64,000 bases of DNA, from positions 248,001 to 312,000 of the forward strand of contig JAIOKI010000023.1 of the NCBI GenBank assembly GCA_028335825.1, in the 5' to 3' direction. The translations under genes were made by a program, and so were the position numbers. Shown piece after piece: positions 47,170-55,411 of the stretch. The notes under the pieces were generated by a model. That model ran no database searches and was not told the origin of the DNA. It worked only from the letters and a program-made list of their open reading frames with translations. How positions within the stretch are numbered: position 1 is the first letter of the stretch; the number at the start of each line of letters is the position of its first letter. The stretch comes from Nosema muscidifuracis (Eukaryota > Microsporidia > Nosematidae).

Positions 47170-48399
47170 TCATTCTTCGAATAAACGCAAGAAGTTATTT
47201 ACGATATCATCCCTTGTTAATGAAAGTCTTTTCATTTTTTTAAATACATTCATTTCTTTAGGTGAATTGTTTTTATGTATTGAAATATTAGTCATGTCTT
47301 TAGGTGAATCTTCTTCATGTATGGAAATATTAGTCATGTCTTTAGTTAAATCTTCTTCATGTATTGAAATATTAGTCATGTCTTTAGTTAAATCTTCTTC
47401 ATGTATTGAAATATTAGTCATGTCTTTAAGTGAATCGTTTTTATGTATGGAAACATTAGTCAAGTCTTTAGGTGAATCGTTTTTATGTATTGAAATATTA
47501 GTCATGTCTTTAGTTAAATCTTCTTCATGTATGGAAATATCTTGTATTGAAATATCTAAATCATAATCTTCTATAGAACTCTTTACAGAATTAAAAAAAT
47601 CATCTGAAGTACCCTTATAGAAATAATCAAATCTTTTAGTCATTTCTGATCCACATTTATCTAAATTTACAAGTATACATTTAGTATTATTATTTTTTAA
47701 TTTAGTAAAGTATTTTATCATATTCCTTACACCAAATACATTCATACTAGTTCCTACTACTATAAAAAGATTACAATCTGAATCAAATTCTATACATTTG
47801 GATATGAGATCAGATTCAGGATGATCTTGATGATAGTGTATAATATTAGTATGTAAATATCTCTTAACCCTTTTTAATCTTCCATTACTAGTTTTTGAAC
47901 ATTTCATGCATTCCAAATTAGATTTAAAATTTTTATGAAGTTCGTTAGTAAATTCAGTAGTGAACCCACAGTATAAACATTTAAGATTCTTCAAATTCCC
48001 ATGTAAATATACTAAATTATCTTTTTCAAGTCCTCCTTTCTCCTCTAATCCATCTATATTCTGAGTATATACTCTTAACTTATTAGATTTCTTTGTGTAC
48101 CATTTGAAAAATCTATGTGTATTTGTTGGTTTAGATTTGTCGACTAATGTTTTAAGTTCGTGTATATATTCTAGATAAATTTGTCTAGTAGATTCTTCTA
48201 TACTAAATTTGTATGTAAAAAGATTTTCTCCTTTAATTTTGTATTTATCTTTTATATCCTTAAATATTCCAGTTTTAGATCTGAAATCAGGGATCCCACT
48301 TGGTACTGATATCCCTGCACCAGTTATTATTACAACATTTTTATTTATAAAATAATGAATATTATTGGATATCCAATTATTATCTATAGAAATTGGCAT
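47170..48399 (-). CDS. Sirtuin (Sir2/Hst-type NAD-dependent deacylase) with C-terminal repeats
   Basis: 409 residues from the ATG at 48399, which has a CCC signal (ACCCTTATATGCC); an in-frame ATG ten codons earlier lacks one. The core (about 18-275) shows GAGISVPSGIPDFRS, TQNIDGLE, the catalytic H of LHGN, a zinc site (CLYCG and CMKC) and VVGTSMNVFG. Sirtuins remove acyl groups from lysines using NAD, often on histones. The layout resembles the Hst3/Hst4 group, but this is not firm. The C-terminus holds seven copies of a 14-residue unit (ISIHEEDLTKDMTN and variants ISIHKNDSPKDLTN), encoded by a 42-bp minisatellite at about 47255-47550. Confidence 0.92.
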   Translation of the reverse strand: MPISIDNNWISNNIHYFINKNVVIITGAGISVPSGIPDFRSKTGIFKDIKDKYKIKGENLFTYKFSIEESTRQIYLEYIHELKTLVDKSKPTNTHRFFKWYTKKSNKLRVYTQNIDGLEEKGGLEKDNLVYLHGNLKNLKCLYCGFTTEFTNELHKNFKSNLECMKCSKTSNGRLKRVKRYLHTNIIHYHQDHPESDLISKCIEFDSDCNLFIVVGTSMNVFGVRNMIKYFTKLKNNNTKCILVNLDKCGSEMTKRFDYFYKGTSDDFFNSVKSSIEDYDLDISIQDISIHEEDLTKDMTNISIHKNDSPKDLTNVSIHKNDSLKDMTNISIHEEDLTKDMTNISIHEEDLTKDMTNISIHEEDSPKDMTNISIHKNNSPKEMNVFKKMKRLSLTRDDIVNNFLRLFEE

Positions 48400-48557
48400 A
48401 TAAGGGTGAAAATTATATTTTAATAACAAAGAGAGATTATGAAAAATTAGATAGAATTTTATCTGTTTATAGAATATACCTTTTTTTTCTTAAAGGTTGA
48501 AATTTTAAATCTCTTATTATAAGATAAAGATATCGTAAACTTTAAATTAATTATCTT

Positions 48558-49817
48558 TTAATGGGATCCATATGTATCATTCCATTTTACATAAAGATCT
48601 AAATCTTTATTACTTACACTCTTTTTGATTTGACTAACTGCCTTTTTAAAATCATTAACTTTTATTTCTCTTGTATTTTCCAAGTTAAAATTTTTTATGT
48701 CATCAATTTCTCTTAAAGGTTCTAAAGAAGCTTCCCTGCATAAATTGAACATATCAGATCCGGAATATCCATCAGTTATTTTAGAAATTTCTTCAAAATC
48801 TTCTCTGGTTAAATTATTCTTAAATTCTTTAACAAGATTTTCTACCATCTTCATCCTTGATTCATTATCAGGTAGAGAAACATAAACTCTTTTGACTAAT
48901 CTTCTAACAGCAGCTTCATCAATTTCTTGAGGTCTATTAGTAGCTCCTATTACTAATATTTTATCATCATTTGATGTAGCTGTTCCATCAAATTGTACTA
49001 AAAATTCAGTTTTAATTCTTCTACTTCCTTCATTTTCATTCTCACTACGTTGACTTAGTAAGGAATCAATTTCATCAATAAAAATCACAGATGGTTGCAT
49101 TTTTCTGCCTAAATAAAAAAGAGCTCTCACCATTTTCTCTCCTTCACCTACCCACTTACTAGTTAATGAACTGGCACTTATACTAAAAAATGTAGCCTTG
49201 CATTGACTAGCTATACATTTTCCTATCATTGTTTTACCTGTACCAGGTGGACCAAATAACATTAATCCTTTTGGTGGTCCACGAAGGCCTTTAAACAAAT
49301 CAGGTCTTAACATTGGCCACAAGACAATTTCATTAATAATTCTTTTTACATTATCTAATCCAACTATATCATCCCATTTAATATTATGAACATTCTCTAC
49401 TATTTCACTTTTAATTCTTTCTAGAATATGTGTCTCTATATTAGAATCTTCATCAATATCTTTATTAGAAGATTCTTTCTTATTATTTTGTATCATTTTA
49501 TTACTAGCAGTTTTAAATCCATCTTTAATTTCTTCCCTATTAATTGTTGTATCAAAAAATGAAGATTTAACTGGTTCGTATTTTCTAAGTAATTTTTCTA
49601 TATTTTCTATGTCACATTCTATAGGAAGATTAGTGTATGAATGTAATAAAGGAAGAAGATTGTTGTTGTTACTTATTTCTGGTAAAATATCTTTATAGAC
49701 AGAACTTAAAAGCTTAGTTATCTCATTATCACGTTTTTCAGGTGGTATAAATGACACGTATTCTGGTAATTCTTTTGACTCAAGTTTTGATTGTATCTCG
49801 TATAACTTCTTATCCAT
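48558..49817 (-). CDS. AAA ATPase, fidgetin-like 1 type
   Basis: 419 residues. The AAA core (about 145-385) begins NIKWDDIVGLDNVKRIINEIV. It has Walker A GPPGTGKTMIGKCIA, the pore-loop FFSISASSLTSKWVGEGEKMVRALF, Walker B VIFIDEIDSLLSQRS and the arginine finger region ATNRPQEIDEAAVRRLVKRVY. These stretches match FIGNL1 more closely than katanin, spastin or VPS4. FIGNL1 strips RAD51 from DNA and limits crossovers; relatives sever microtubules. The N-terminal 140 residues are low in recognisable domains and no MIT domain is visible. Animal FIGNL1 has about 670 residues. Confidence 0.85.
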   Translation of the reverse strand: MDKKLYEIQSKLESKELPEYVSFIPPEKRDNEITKLLSSVYKDILPEISNNNNLLPLLHSYTNLPIECDIENIEKLLRKYEPVKSSFFDTTINREEIKDGFKTASNKMIQNNKKESSNKDIDEDSNIETHILERIKSEIVENVHNIKWDDIVGLDNVKRIINEIVLWPMLRPDLFKGLRGPPKGLMLFGPPGTGKTMIGKCIASQCKATFFSISASSLTSKWVGEGEKMVRALFYLGRKMQPSVIFIDEIDSLLSQRSENENEGSRRIKTEFLVQFDGTATSNDDKILVIGATNRPQEIDEAAVRRLVKRVYVSLPDNESRMKMVENLVKEFKNNLTREDFEEISKITDGYSGSDMFNLCREASLEPLREIDDIKNFNLENTREIKVNDFKKAVSQIKKSVSNKDLDLYVKWNDTYGSH

Positions 49818-50036
49818 TGGATTTAGGATGTATAAAAATGAAATATTTTTATAGTAGAAAATATAATAGATAATATTTTATATTATAAAAGTAAGAAAAA
49901 ATATTTTATAAGTAGAAAATTCAATAGAAAATATATTTATAGTATAAAATATGATAGATAATATTTTATAGTATAAAATTAAGAAAAAATATTTCTATAA
50001 ATAGAAATTATAATACAGTAAAAAAATACAAAAAAT

Positions 50037-50109
50037 CACTCCGAGCGGGACTCGAACCCGCAATCTTCTGCTTAGAAGGCAGACGCGTTAGCCATTACGC
50101 TATCGGAGC
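50037..50109 (-). tRNA. tRNA-Arg (anticodon TCT)
   Basis: 73 nt on the minus strand, starting GCTCCGATAGCGTAATGGCT. The anticodon arm TCTGC-CTTCTAA-GCAGA gives anticodon TCT. The T arm is GCGGG-TTCGAGT-CCCGC. The acceptor stem pairs over 7 bp with a terminal G-U, and the discriminator is G. There is no intron, and no encoded CCA. A T6 run (plus-strand A run at 50030-50035) terminates transcription. Confidence 0.95.
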
Positions 50110-50259
50110 TTGAATTACTAGATCAATATAAAACTATTCCATTTATTACATTGTTACTTCTTATAAAATCAATTTATAATAAATATATTATCTTTTGTAC
50201 AATATAACGATCTTTATATTAAATTATAAATATTTTTATCTTCATGATATTTTTTCCCT

Positions 50260-50772
50260 ATGACATTTCTTAAACTAATTAGAAAATTAAAAAAAGAAAG
50301 TAGTCAATTGAAAATAGTCTGTATAGGTTTAGATAATGCTGGTAAGACTACTATTTTACATAATATATTAGGAATATCAAATTCAGTTATAGATCCAACT
50401 TTTGGATATTCTTTATACACAGGTGAGTATTTAAATACATCTCTTTATGTATACGACATAGGAGGACAAGTAATCTTTAAAGAATACTGGAACAATTATT
50501 TTGAAAAAAGTGATGGTATAATATTTGTATATGACATGTCAGATCCTAGAGAGTATATAGATGATCTTAACCGAGTAGTCAATGATATACCCGGAGTTCC
50601 TATTCTTATACTAGGAAATAAAGAAGATTTATGTTTAGAAAGTAGAAATAGTTTATGTATAGAAAATGATGATATAAAGGTTTATAAAGTGAGTGGTCTC
50701 AATAAGAAAACTTTAGAAGAACCTTTTAACTGGTTTATATGTAGATGTAAAGAAAATTTATCTTTTAACTAA
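50260..50772 (+). CDS. ARL2: ARF-family GTPase, ARL2/Cin4-like
   Basis: 170 residues. The G motifs are CIGLDNAGKTTI (G1), PTFGYSL (G2), VYDIGGQVIFKEYW (G3), GNKEDL (G4) and the KVSG region (G5). An N-terminal amphipathic helix (MTFLKLIRKLKKES) has no Gly2, so it is not myristoylated, like ARL2 (MGLLTILKKMKQKE-type helix) but unlike ARF1. ARL2/Cin4 works with tubulin cofactors in tubulin folding. The effector regions are degraded enough that ARL1/ARL3-like roles cannot be excluded. The start has a CCC signal (TTCCCTATGAC). It is convergent with VMA7, 15 bp apart. Confidence 0.82.
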   Translation: MTFLKLIRKLKKESSQLKIVCIGLDNAGKTTILHNILGISNSVIDPTFGYSLYTGEYLNTSLYVYDIGGQVIFKEYWNNYFEKSDGIIFVYDMSDPREYIDDLNRVVNDIPGVPILILGNKEDLCLESRNSLCIENDDIKVYKVSGLNKKTLEEPFNWFICRCKENLSFN

Positions 50773-50787
50773 ATAAATATATTTTTA

Positions 50788-51081
50788 TTAATTAACAACT
50801 TTTATTTTACTAGGTATTTCTATTATAGAAGGAAGATCTTTGTCAAATTTTTCTATTTCGTCACGTATTTTTTCAAAAACGAAGTCGCATATCAAAATCA
50901 AAGCTAAGTCTTTTCTAGTTACTAATGTAATAAACATCTTTTTTAAATCTTCTTCTGGTGTATTATAAGATGCTTGGAGTAAGTTTGGGTTTCTAGTGTT
51001 GTATTCTATACCTGATATCATGAATCCATTAATTGTATCTTCATCTCCTATTATTCCTATTGTTGTTCTCAAATCATTCAT
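50788..51081 (-). CDS. VMA7: V-type ATPase subunit F
   Basis: 97 residues. TIGIIGDEDTINGFMISGIEY matches the first strand-helix of Vma7 (IAVIGDEDTVTGFLLAGIG). The end, LPSIIEIPSKIKVVN, matches the P-A-V-L-E-I-P-S-K motif. Subunit F sits in the central stalk of V1. Yeast Vma7 has 118 residues. The start has a CCC signal (TCCCAAATGAA). Confidence 0.92.
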   Translation of the reverse strand: MNDLRTTIGIIGDEDTINGFMISGIEYNTRNPNLLQASYNTPEEDLKKMFITLVTRKDLALILICDFVFEKIRDEIEKFDKDLPSIIEIPSKIKVVN

Positions 51082-51149
51082 TTGGGACGAAAAAGAAGGA
51101 AAATATTATTGTTGTGTAAAAATTGACGAATGAAAAAATGAAAGATTTA

Positions 51150-51430
51150 ACTAAGAAAAATATTGTATTTAAAAAAATAGAGAATAAAATAGTTCATTTG
51201 AAAAAATAGAGAATAAAATATTGTATTTAAAAAAATTAAGTTTTCATTTTTAATAGAAAAACAAAATTTGACCAAAATAAAATATCTCATTTATAATATT
51301 AAATTTAAAGATTTGCTAAATAAAATATTTCATTTATAATAGAAAATTTAAAGATTCTCTAATAAAGATTTCATTTATAATAGAAAATCTAAAGACTTCA
51401 TTTTTAATAGAAAATTTAACTAAAATAAAA
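51150..51430. repeat. Tandem A/T repeats, two unit types
   Basis: AAAAAATAGAGAATAAAATA recurs twice at about 51172-51215. ATTTCATTTATAATAGAAAA followed by TYTAAAGA recurs about five times to 51415. They fill most of the 400-bp spacer between VMA7 and RPS16. Confidence 0.75.
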
Positions 51431-51481
51431 AATTTAACATAATTCACTAGACTTAAAAAAATAAATTTAGAAATATTTATT

Positions 51482-51949
51482 CTAACGGTAAGATTTCTGG
51501 TATTTTGCACGTGCTCCTGGTCCACCAAACTTCTTTGGTTCTTTCTTTCTAATGTCTCCTACCAAACAGTATCTATCAAAAGTCATTAATACTTTCTTGA
51601 TTTCTTGTTTCTTCCATTCATCAAAATAAGTACCATAATAAGCAACAATAGCTTTAGCAAGGGCCATTCTTACTGCATAAGCCATAGCTACATCTCCATT
51701 GTTTTTCTTATTAGTTATTACACCTTCCTTCATTCTTGTTGTGATAGTAAAAGTCATGTTCTTAAGATTAGCTTCATCAACTACACAGACTATTTCTTTA
51801 ATCTTAGATAACATTAATCTGTTAGATAGTATTTTGTATGGTACCTTATCTACTAAGATACTCATCTCATTACTTTCAGTACACTTACAAGTGGCAAGAG
51901 CAGTTTTACGTTTTCCCTGGGTTACTACCGATTTCTTTGTTTCAGCCAT
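51482..51949 (-). CDS. RPS16: 40S ribosomal protein S16 (uS9)
   Basis: 155 residues from the ATG at 51949, which is touched by GGGG on the plus strand (CCCCATGG on the coding strand); 11 codons upstream in the same frame belong to the promoter. [53 protein letters not shown] and the universal [17 protein letters not shown] end identify uS9. Its C-terminal tail reaches the P-site tRNA. The gene is divergent from RPL13, with only 31 bp between the start codons. Confidence 0.97.
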   Translation of the reverse strand: MAETKKSVVTQGKRKTALATCKCTESNEMSILVDKVPYKILSNRLMLSKIKEIVCVVDEANLKNMTFTITTRMKEGVITNKKNNGDVAMAYAVRMALAKAIVAYYGTYFDEWKKQEIKKVLMTFDRYCLVGDIRKKEPKKFGGPGARAKYQKSYR

Positions 51950-51980
51950 GGGGATCAAAAAAATAAAAATTTTTAACCCC
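51950..51980. promoter_or_regulatory. 31-bp shared promoter of RPS16 and RPL13 with mirrored C/G elements
   Basis: The whole gap between the two divergent start codons is flanked by GGGG (51950-51953) and CCCC (51977-51980), each touching its ATG. The middle is A/T only, except for TC at 51955-51956. Both genes must start transcription within or very near this segment, so their 5' leaders are close to zero or they overlap each other. Confidence 0.8.
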
Positions 51981-52469
51981 ATGAAGAATAATCACATTCT
52001 ACCAAACAATCATAGAAATGCTATGAAGAGAGTAAAAGAGTGGCATAACCAGAAGAGTAGAGCCGAGAGACGTGCTAAGAATAGAGCTATAAAGGCTAGT
52101 AGGGTGTACCCAGCTCCACTTAAAAAACTCTGTCCAATAGTTAGATGTCCAACCATCAGATATAATATGAAGCAGAGATTGGGTAGAGGATTTACACCAG
52201 AAGAACTTAACGAAGCTGGTTTAGAAGTAAATTATGCTAGAAGAGTAGGAATCTCTGTTGACAATAGAAGAAGAAATATGAATAAAGAAACTTTTGATCT
52301 AAATGTAGAGAGAATTAAGGAATATATGAGCAAGATTACTATTTTTAAGAATGGTAAAGAAGCTAAGGAAAGTCAAGTTAAACAAGTATTAGGAAGAATT
52401 ATGCCATTGAAGAGAGAGACTCCTAAAGTAGAAATTATTCAGAAGTCAGCTATTTCTAGCTATGAATAA
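51981..52469 (+). CDS. RPL13: 60S ribosomal protein L13 (eL13)
   Basis: 162 residues from the ATG at 51981, with CCCC directly upstream; a longer in-frame extension leftwards is antisense to RPS16 and rejected. [68 protein letters not shown] and [13 protein letters not shown] identify eL13. The C-terminal region is shorter than the roughly 200 residues of yeast. Expression must be tied to RPS16 through the shared 31-bp gap. Confidence 0.95.
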   Translation: MKNNHILPNNHRNAMKRVKEWHNQKSRAERRAKNRAIKASRVYPAPLKKLCPIVRCPTIRYNMKQRLGRGFTPEELNEAGLEVNYARRVGISVDNRRRNMNKETFDLNVERIKEYMSKITIFKNGKEAKESQVKQVLGRIMPLKRETPKVEIIQKSAISSYE

Positions 52470-52534
52470 ATTATTTTTAATATTTATGTATAAAAATTTT
52501 AATATAATAATTTGTTTTCATTGTGATACATAAT

Positions 52535-52780
52535 AAATTTGCAGTCATCCAATAAAAACCACAAAATTGAAATCTATTTATAATTAATTTTAACGTATTT
52601 TGCAGTCAGCCAATCAAAATAACTGAATTAAAATATACAATTAATTTTACATGTATTTTTGAAGTCATCCAATCAAAATAACTGAATTAAAATATACAAT
52701 TAATTTTACATGTATTTTGCAGTCATCCAATAAAAACTACAAAATTGAAATCCATTTATAATTAATTTTACAGCTATACT
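52535..52780. repeat. Tandem repeat, about four units of 60-70 bp
   Basis: Units with TTTTGCAGTCATCCAATAAA or TTGAAGTCATCCAATCAAAA, plus ACAATTAATTTTACATGTAT, recur four times in the 353-bp spacer between the convergent RPL13 and SKP1 genes. Confidence 0.85.
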
Positions 52781-52822
52781 AAAAATAAATAAATTAAAAT
52801 CTATTTATAATTAAGTTTACAT

Positions 52823-53263
52823 TTATTCATCTGAAGACACCCAATCAAAATCACTGGTATCAAGACTCTCACCTGAATTTCCAAGCTGATTCTTCAATAC
52901 TTTTACACTTTTATTTTTCAGTTTCTCTGCTATCATTTTACAACAAAGCTCTAAACAATAGTTATATTCAAGATAACTACACCCATTAGATAATTCAATA
53001 AGTGTATCACAATCATATCCACTAAAAAAATCTAAATCAGTCTGTTTAAATTTAATATCATACGGATTGTATGATTTAGAGAGTAAAGATGTATCTATTT
53101 TCATAAACTTGTATATTATATTAAGTATTTTAGAATCTACGAGAATAGGTATAGGTTCTATTAAAACTGTGTGATTGTATACGTTCTGTAGAAGATTAGA
53201 TTTATTAAGATATTTATCTTCAAAAACGAATTGTTCATTATCAAATGTTTTTAAAATAACCAT
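52823..53263 (-). CDS. SKP1: SCF ubiquitin ligase adaptor SKP1
   Basis: 146 residues. The BTB/POZ-like N-terminus (about 1-60, MVILKTFDNEQFVFEDKYLNKS, PIPILVDSKILNIIYKFM) is followed by the Skp1 C-terminal helices DLDFFSGYDCDTLIELSNGCSYLEYNYCLELCCKMIAEKL, matching the family's DQGTLFELILAANYLDIKxLLDxxCKTVAxxI. The W of DWVSSDE near the end fits the ENxW terminus. Skp1 bridges cullin and F-box proteins. The start has a CCCC signal (ACCCCAATGG). The promoter region is 111 bp, shared with PheRS beta. Confidence 0.87.
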   Translation of the reverse strand: MVILKTFDNEQFVFEDKYLNKSNLLQNVYNHTVLIEPIPILVDSKILNIIYKFMKIDTSLLSKSYNPYDIKFKQTDLDFFSGYDCDTLIELSNGCSYLEYNYCLELCCKMIAEKLKNKSVKVLKNQLGNSGESLDTSDFDWVSSDE

Positions 53264-53374
53264 TGGGGTAGAAAATATAAGATGATGAAATCATAAAGAA
53301 TTGGAATTTTAAAAAATGTTACAAAACAATTATTAACAAGATTTGGTAAATTTTTTAAAATTTTATCCCCAAAA

Positions 53375-55015
53375 ATGCCGACAATATCAGTCACGAAATA
53401 CGAAATCGAACGACTACTTAACAAAAAATGGAGTACATCCGATTTTTCAGATTTATTATTCGATTTTGGGTTAGAAATAGACGACATTATAGAAGAAGAA
53501 AACGAAACAACCTACAAGATAGAAATACCTGCTAACAGGTACGATTTACTTTGTACAGAAGGATTGAGCCACTCTCTTAAATCTTACATATTTAATCAAA
53601 AATTTGATGATATAATTGTACTACCTAGTGAATACAAAATAATTAAAGAACATACTGGTTCGAGATCATGCGTATCATCAGCTATTATAAAAAACTACAA
53701 ATTTGATAAATTATCGTTTGATAGTTTTATATCTTATCAAGAAAAATTGTGTGGATCTTTAGGACGTAACAGATCTATAGTATCGATAGGAACACACGAT
53801 ATGGATACGATAAAATTTCCTATTACTTTTAAATCTATAAAAAAAATTGATTTGAAATTTCGACCATTAAATTCTCAATTAGAAGTTACAGATCTAAAAG
53901 AACATTTTAAGAACGATAAACATATCTCGAAATATTTTTGTTACACGAATGATGATGAGTATACTGTATTTGAAGATGATAATAAAAATATATTAAGTGT
54001 ACCTCCTATAATTAATAGTGAAATGAGTCGTGTATCAGTTGATACAACTAATATCTTTATAGAAGTTACTGGTACTAATCAGCATAAAGTAGATGTTTGT
54101 TTAAAAATGCTTTTATCAGCATTTAGAACTGATGAAATGTATTCAGTAGAAGTTACTGGTACTAATAAAAAAATAATAACTAAATCTTATATTTTTACTT
54201 TAGATGAGGTTTATAAAGAACTTAATATAAAATTGTCAGTTAGAGATTTATGCAACTGTTTAATTAAAATGATGTACCAAACAGAAATACTTGATGATAA
54301 ATCTGTTAGAGTGATTATTCCTTCAATAAGACAGGATGTAATCCATAAAGCTGATGTTATTGAAGATATTGCTATAGGTTATGGATACAATAATATTAAT
54401 AAGAAGTTACCTGAAATTAATAGTATAGGAAAAGAAGATGGGTTGAATAAGTTTAGTGATAAAATTCGTATGGAAATGAGTACGTTAGGATTTGTAGAAG
54501 TTTATACCCTCGTTTTAGTATCAAAATCTGATGATACATTTGGAAATAATAGTGCACTAGTTGATAATTATAAATCTATTGAATGTGAAGTAGTAAGATC
54601 TTCGTTATATCCTGGTTTATTAAAATCTGTATCTAGTAATCTTCATGTAAAGATACCAATAAAGATATTTGAAGTTGGTGATATTGTTTATCTGAATGAT
54701 TGTAATAGTGTAGGTGCATCTAATAAAAGATATTTATCATGTCTTTATGTAGGAAATAAAAGTCATCTTGAGGATGTACAAGGACCTTTATCTATGATCT
54801 TAGATAAATGTGGAATTAAAAATTACAAATATGAGAGACAAGATGATGAATTAAAGTATTTAAAAAATCAGAGTGCAGTATTAAAAATAAATAATGAAAT
54901 ATGTGGAAGTATTGGAGTATGTAATGGAGATATATTAAATAAATATAAGATACCATATTCGGGATCTATGTTTGAGCTAGATATACAAAAGATTTATGAA
55001 ACATTTTTTAATTAA
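53375..55015 (+). CDS. FRS1: Phenylalanyl-tRNA synthetase beta subunit, cytosolic
   Basis: 546 residues. The N-terminus MPTISVTKYEIERLLNKKWS and IEIPANRYDLLCTEGLSHSLKSY match eukaryotic/archaeal PheRS beta. A B3/B4 editing-type domain (about 110-270, SIGTHDMDTIKFPITFK), a B5 domain (VIIPSIRQDVIHKADVIEDIAIGYGYNNI) and the catalytic-like core (EVVRSSLYPGLLKSVSSNLHVKIPIKIFEVGDIV) follow. It pairs with PheRS alpha to charge tRNA-Phe. The start has a CCCC signal (TCCCCAAAAATG). The first 150 bases use rarer CG-containing codons than the rest. Confidence 0.93.
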   Translation: MPTISVTKYEIERLLNKKWSTSDFSDLLFDFGLEIDDIIEEENETTYKIEIPANRYDLLCTEGLSHSLKSYIFNQKFDDIIVLPSEYKIIKEHTGSRSCVSSAIIKNYKFDKLSFDSFISYQEKLCGSLGRNRSIVSIGTHDMDTIKFPITFKSIKKIDLKFRPLNSQLEVTDLKEHFKNDKHISKYFCYTNDDEYTVFEDDNKNILSVPPIINSEMSRVSVDTTNIFIEVTGTNQHKVDVCLKMLLSAFRTDEMYSVEVTGTNKKIITKSYIFTLDEVYKELNIKLSVRDLCNCLIKMMYQTEILDDKSVRVIIPSIRQDVIHKADVIEDIAIGYGYNNINKKLPEINSIGKEDGLNKFSDKIRMEMSTLGFVEVYTLVLVSKSDDTFGNNSALVDNYKSIECEVVRSSLYPGLLKSVSSNLHVKIPIKIFEVGDIVYLNDCNSVGASNKRYLSCLYVGNKSHLEDVQGPLSMILDKCGIKNYKYERQDDELKYLKNQSAVLKINNEICGSIGVCNGDILNKYKIPYSGSMFELDIQKIYETFFN

Positions 55016-55411
55016 ATAAATCTTTTTATTAAATAATCATACCACTTTTTTAGTATGTAATAAATTAATTATAAAATCATTTATTTTCCATTTAAAAGTT
55101 TATCGTGTGATATCATAAAGATCTTCGTTAATTAAATAGATGATTAGACCTCAAAAAACACAAACTATTATTAATTTATATTCGGACTTAACAATTATAA
55201 AATATCGATAAATTGTAATAAAAAAATCAAATTTATCGTAATACATTATTTTATAAAGACTTACTCTTTATTAAATAGTGCTAATTTTTTATTATAAAAA
55301 AAAGACTCTATTTTTTTAACGTTATTGTAATTTTCAATTGAGATACTAAAACATTGAAGAATGAATATTTTAGTACAATTATGTATTTAATTGTAGGACA
55401 TAAAAATATAA
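55016..55411. other. Convergent spacer, nothing recognised
   Basis: 396 bp of A/T-rich text between the ends of PheRS beta and RPB1. No repeat array, open frame or RNA gene stands out. Confidence 0.55.

Noticed and set aside
47267-47566. 99-aa plus-strand ORF of repeats (MEILVMSL type)
   Set aside because: It is the antisense shadow of the sirtuin's 42-bp repeat array.
51699-51980. N-terminal extension of RPL13
   Set aside because: It is antisense to RPS16 and lacks eL13 similarity; the ATG at 51981 with CCCC is the family start.
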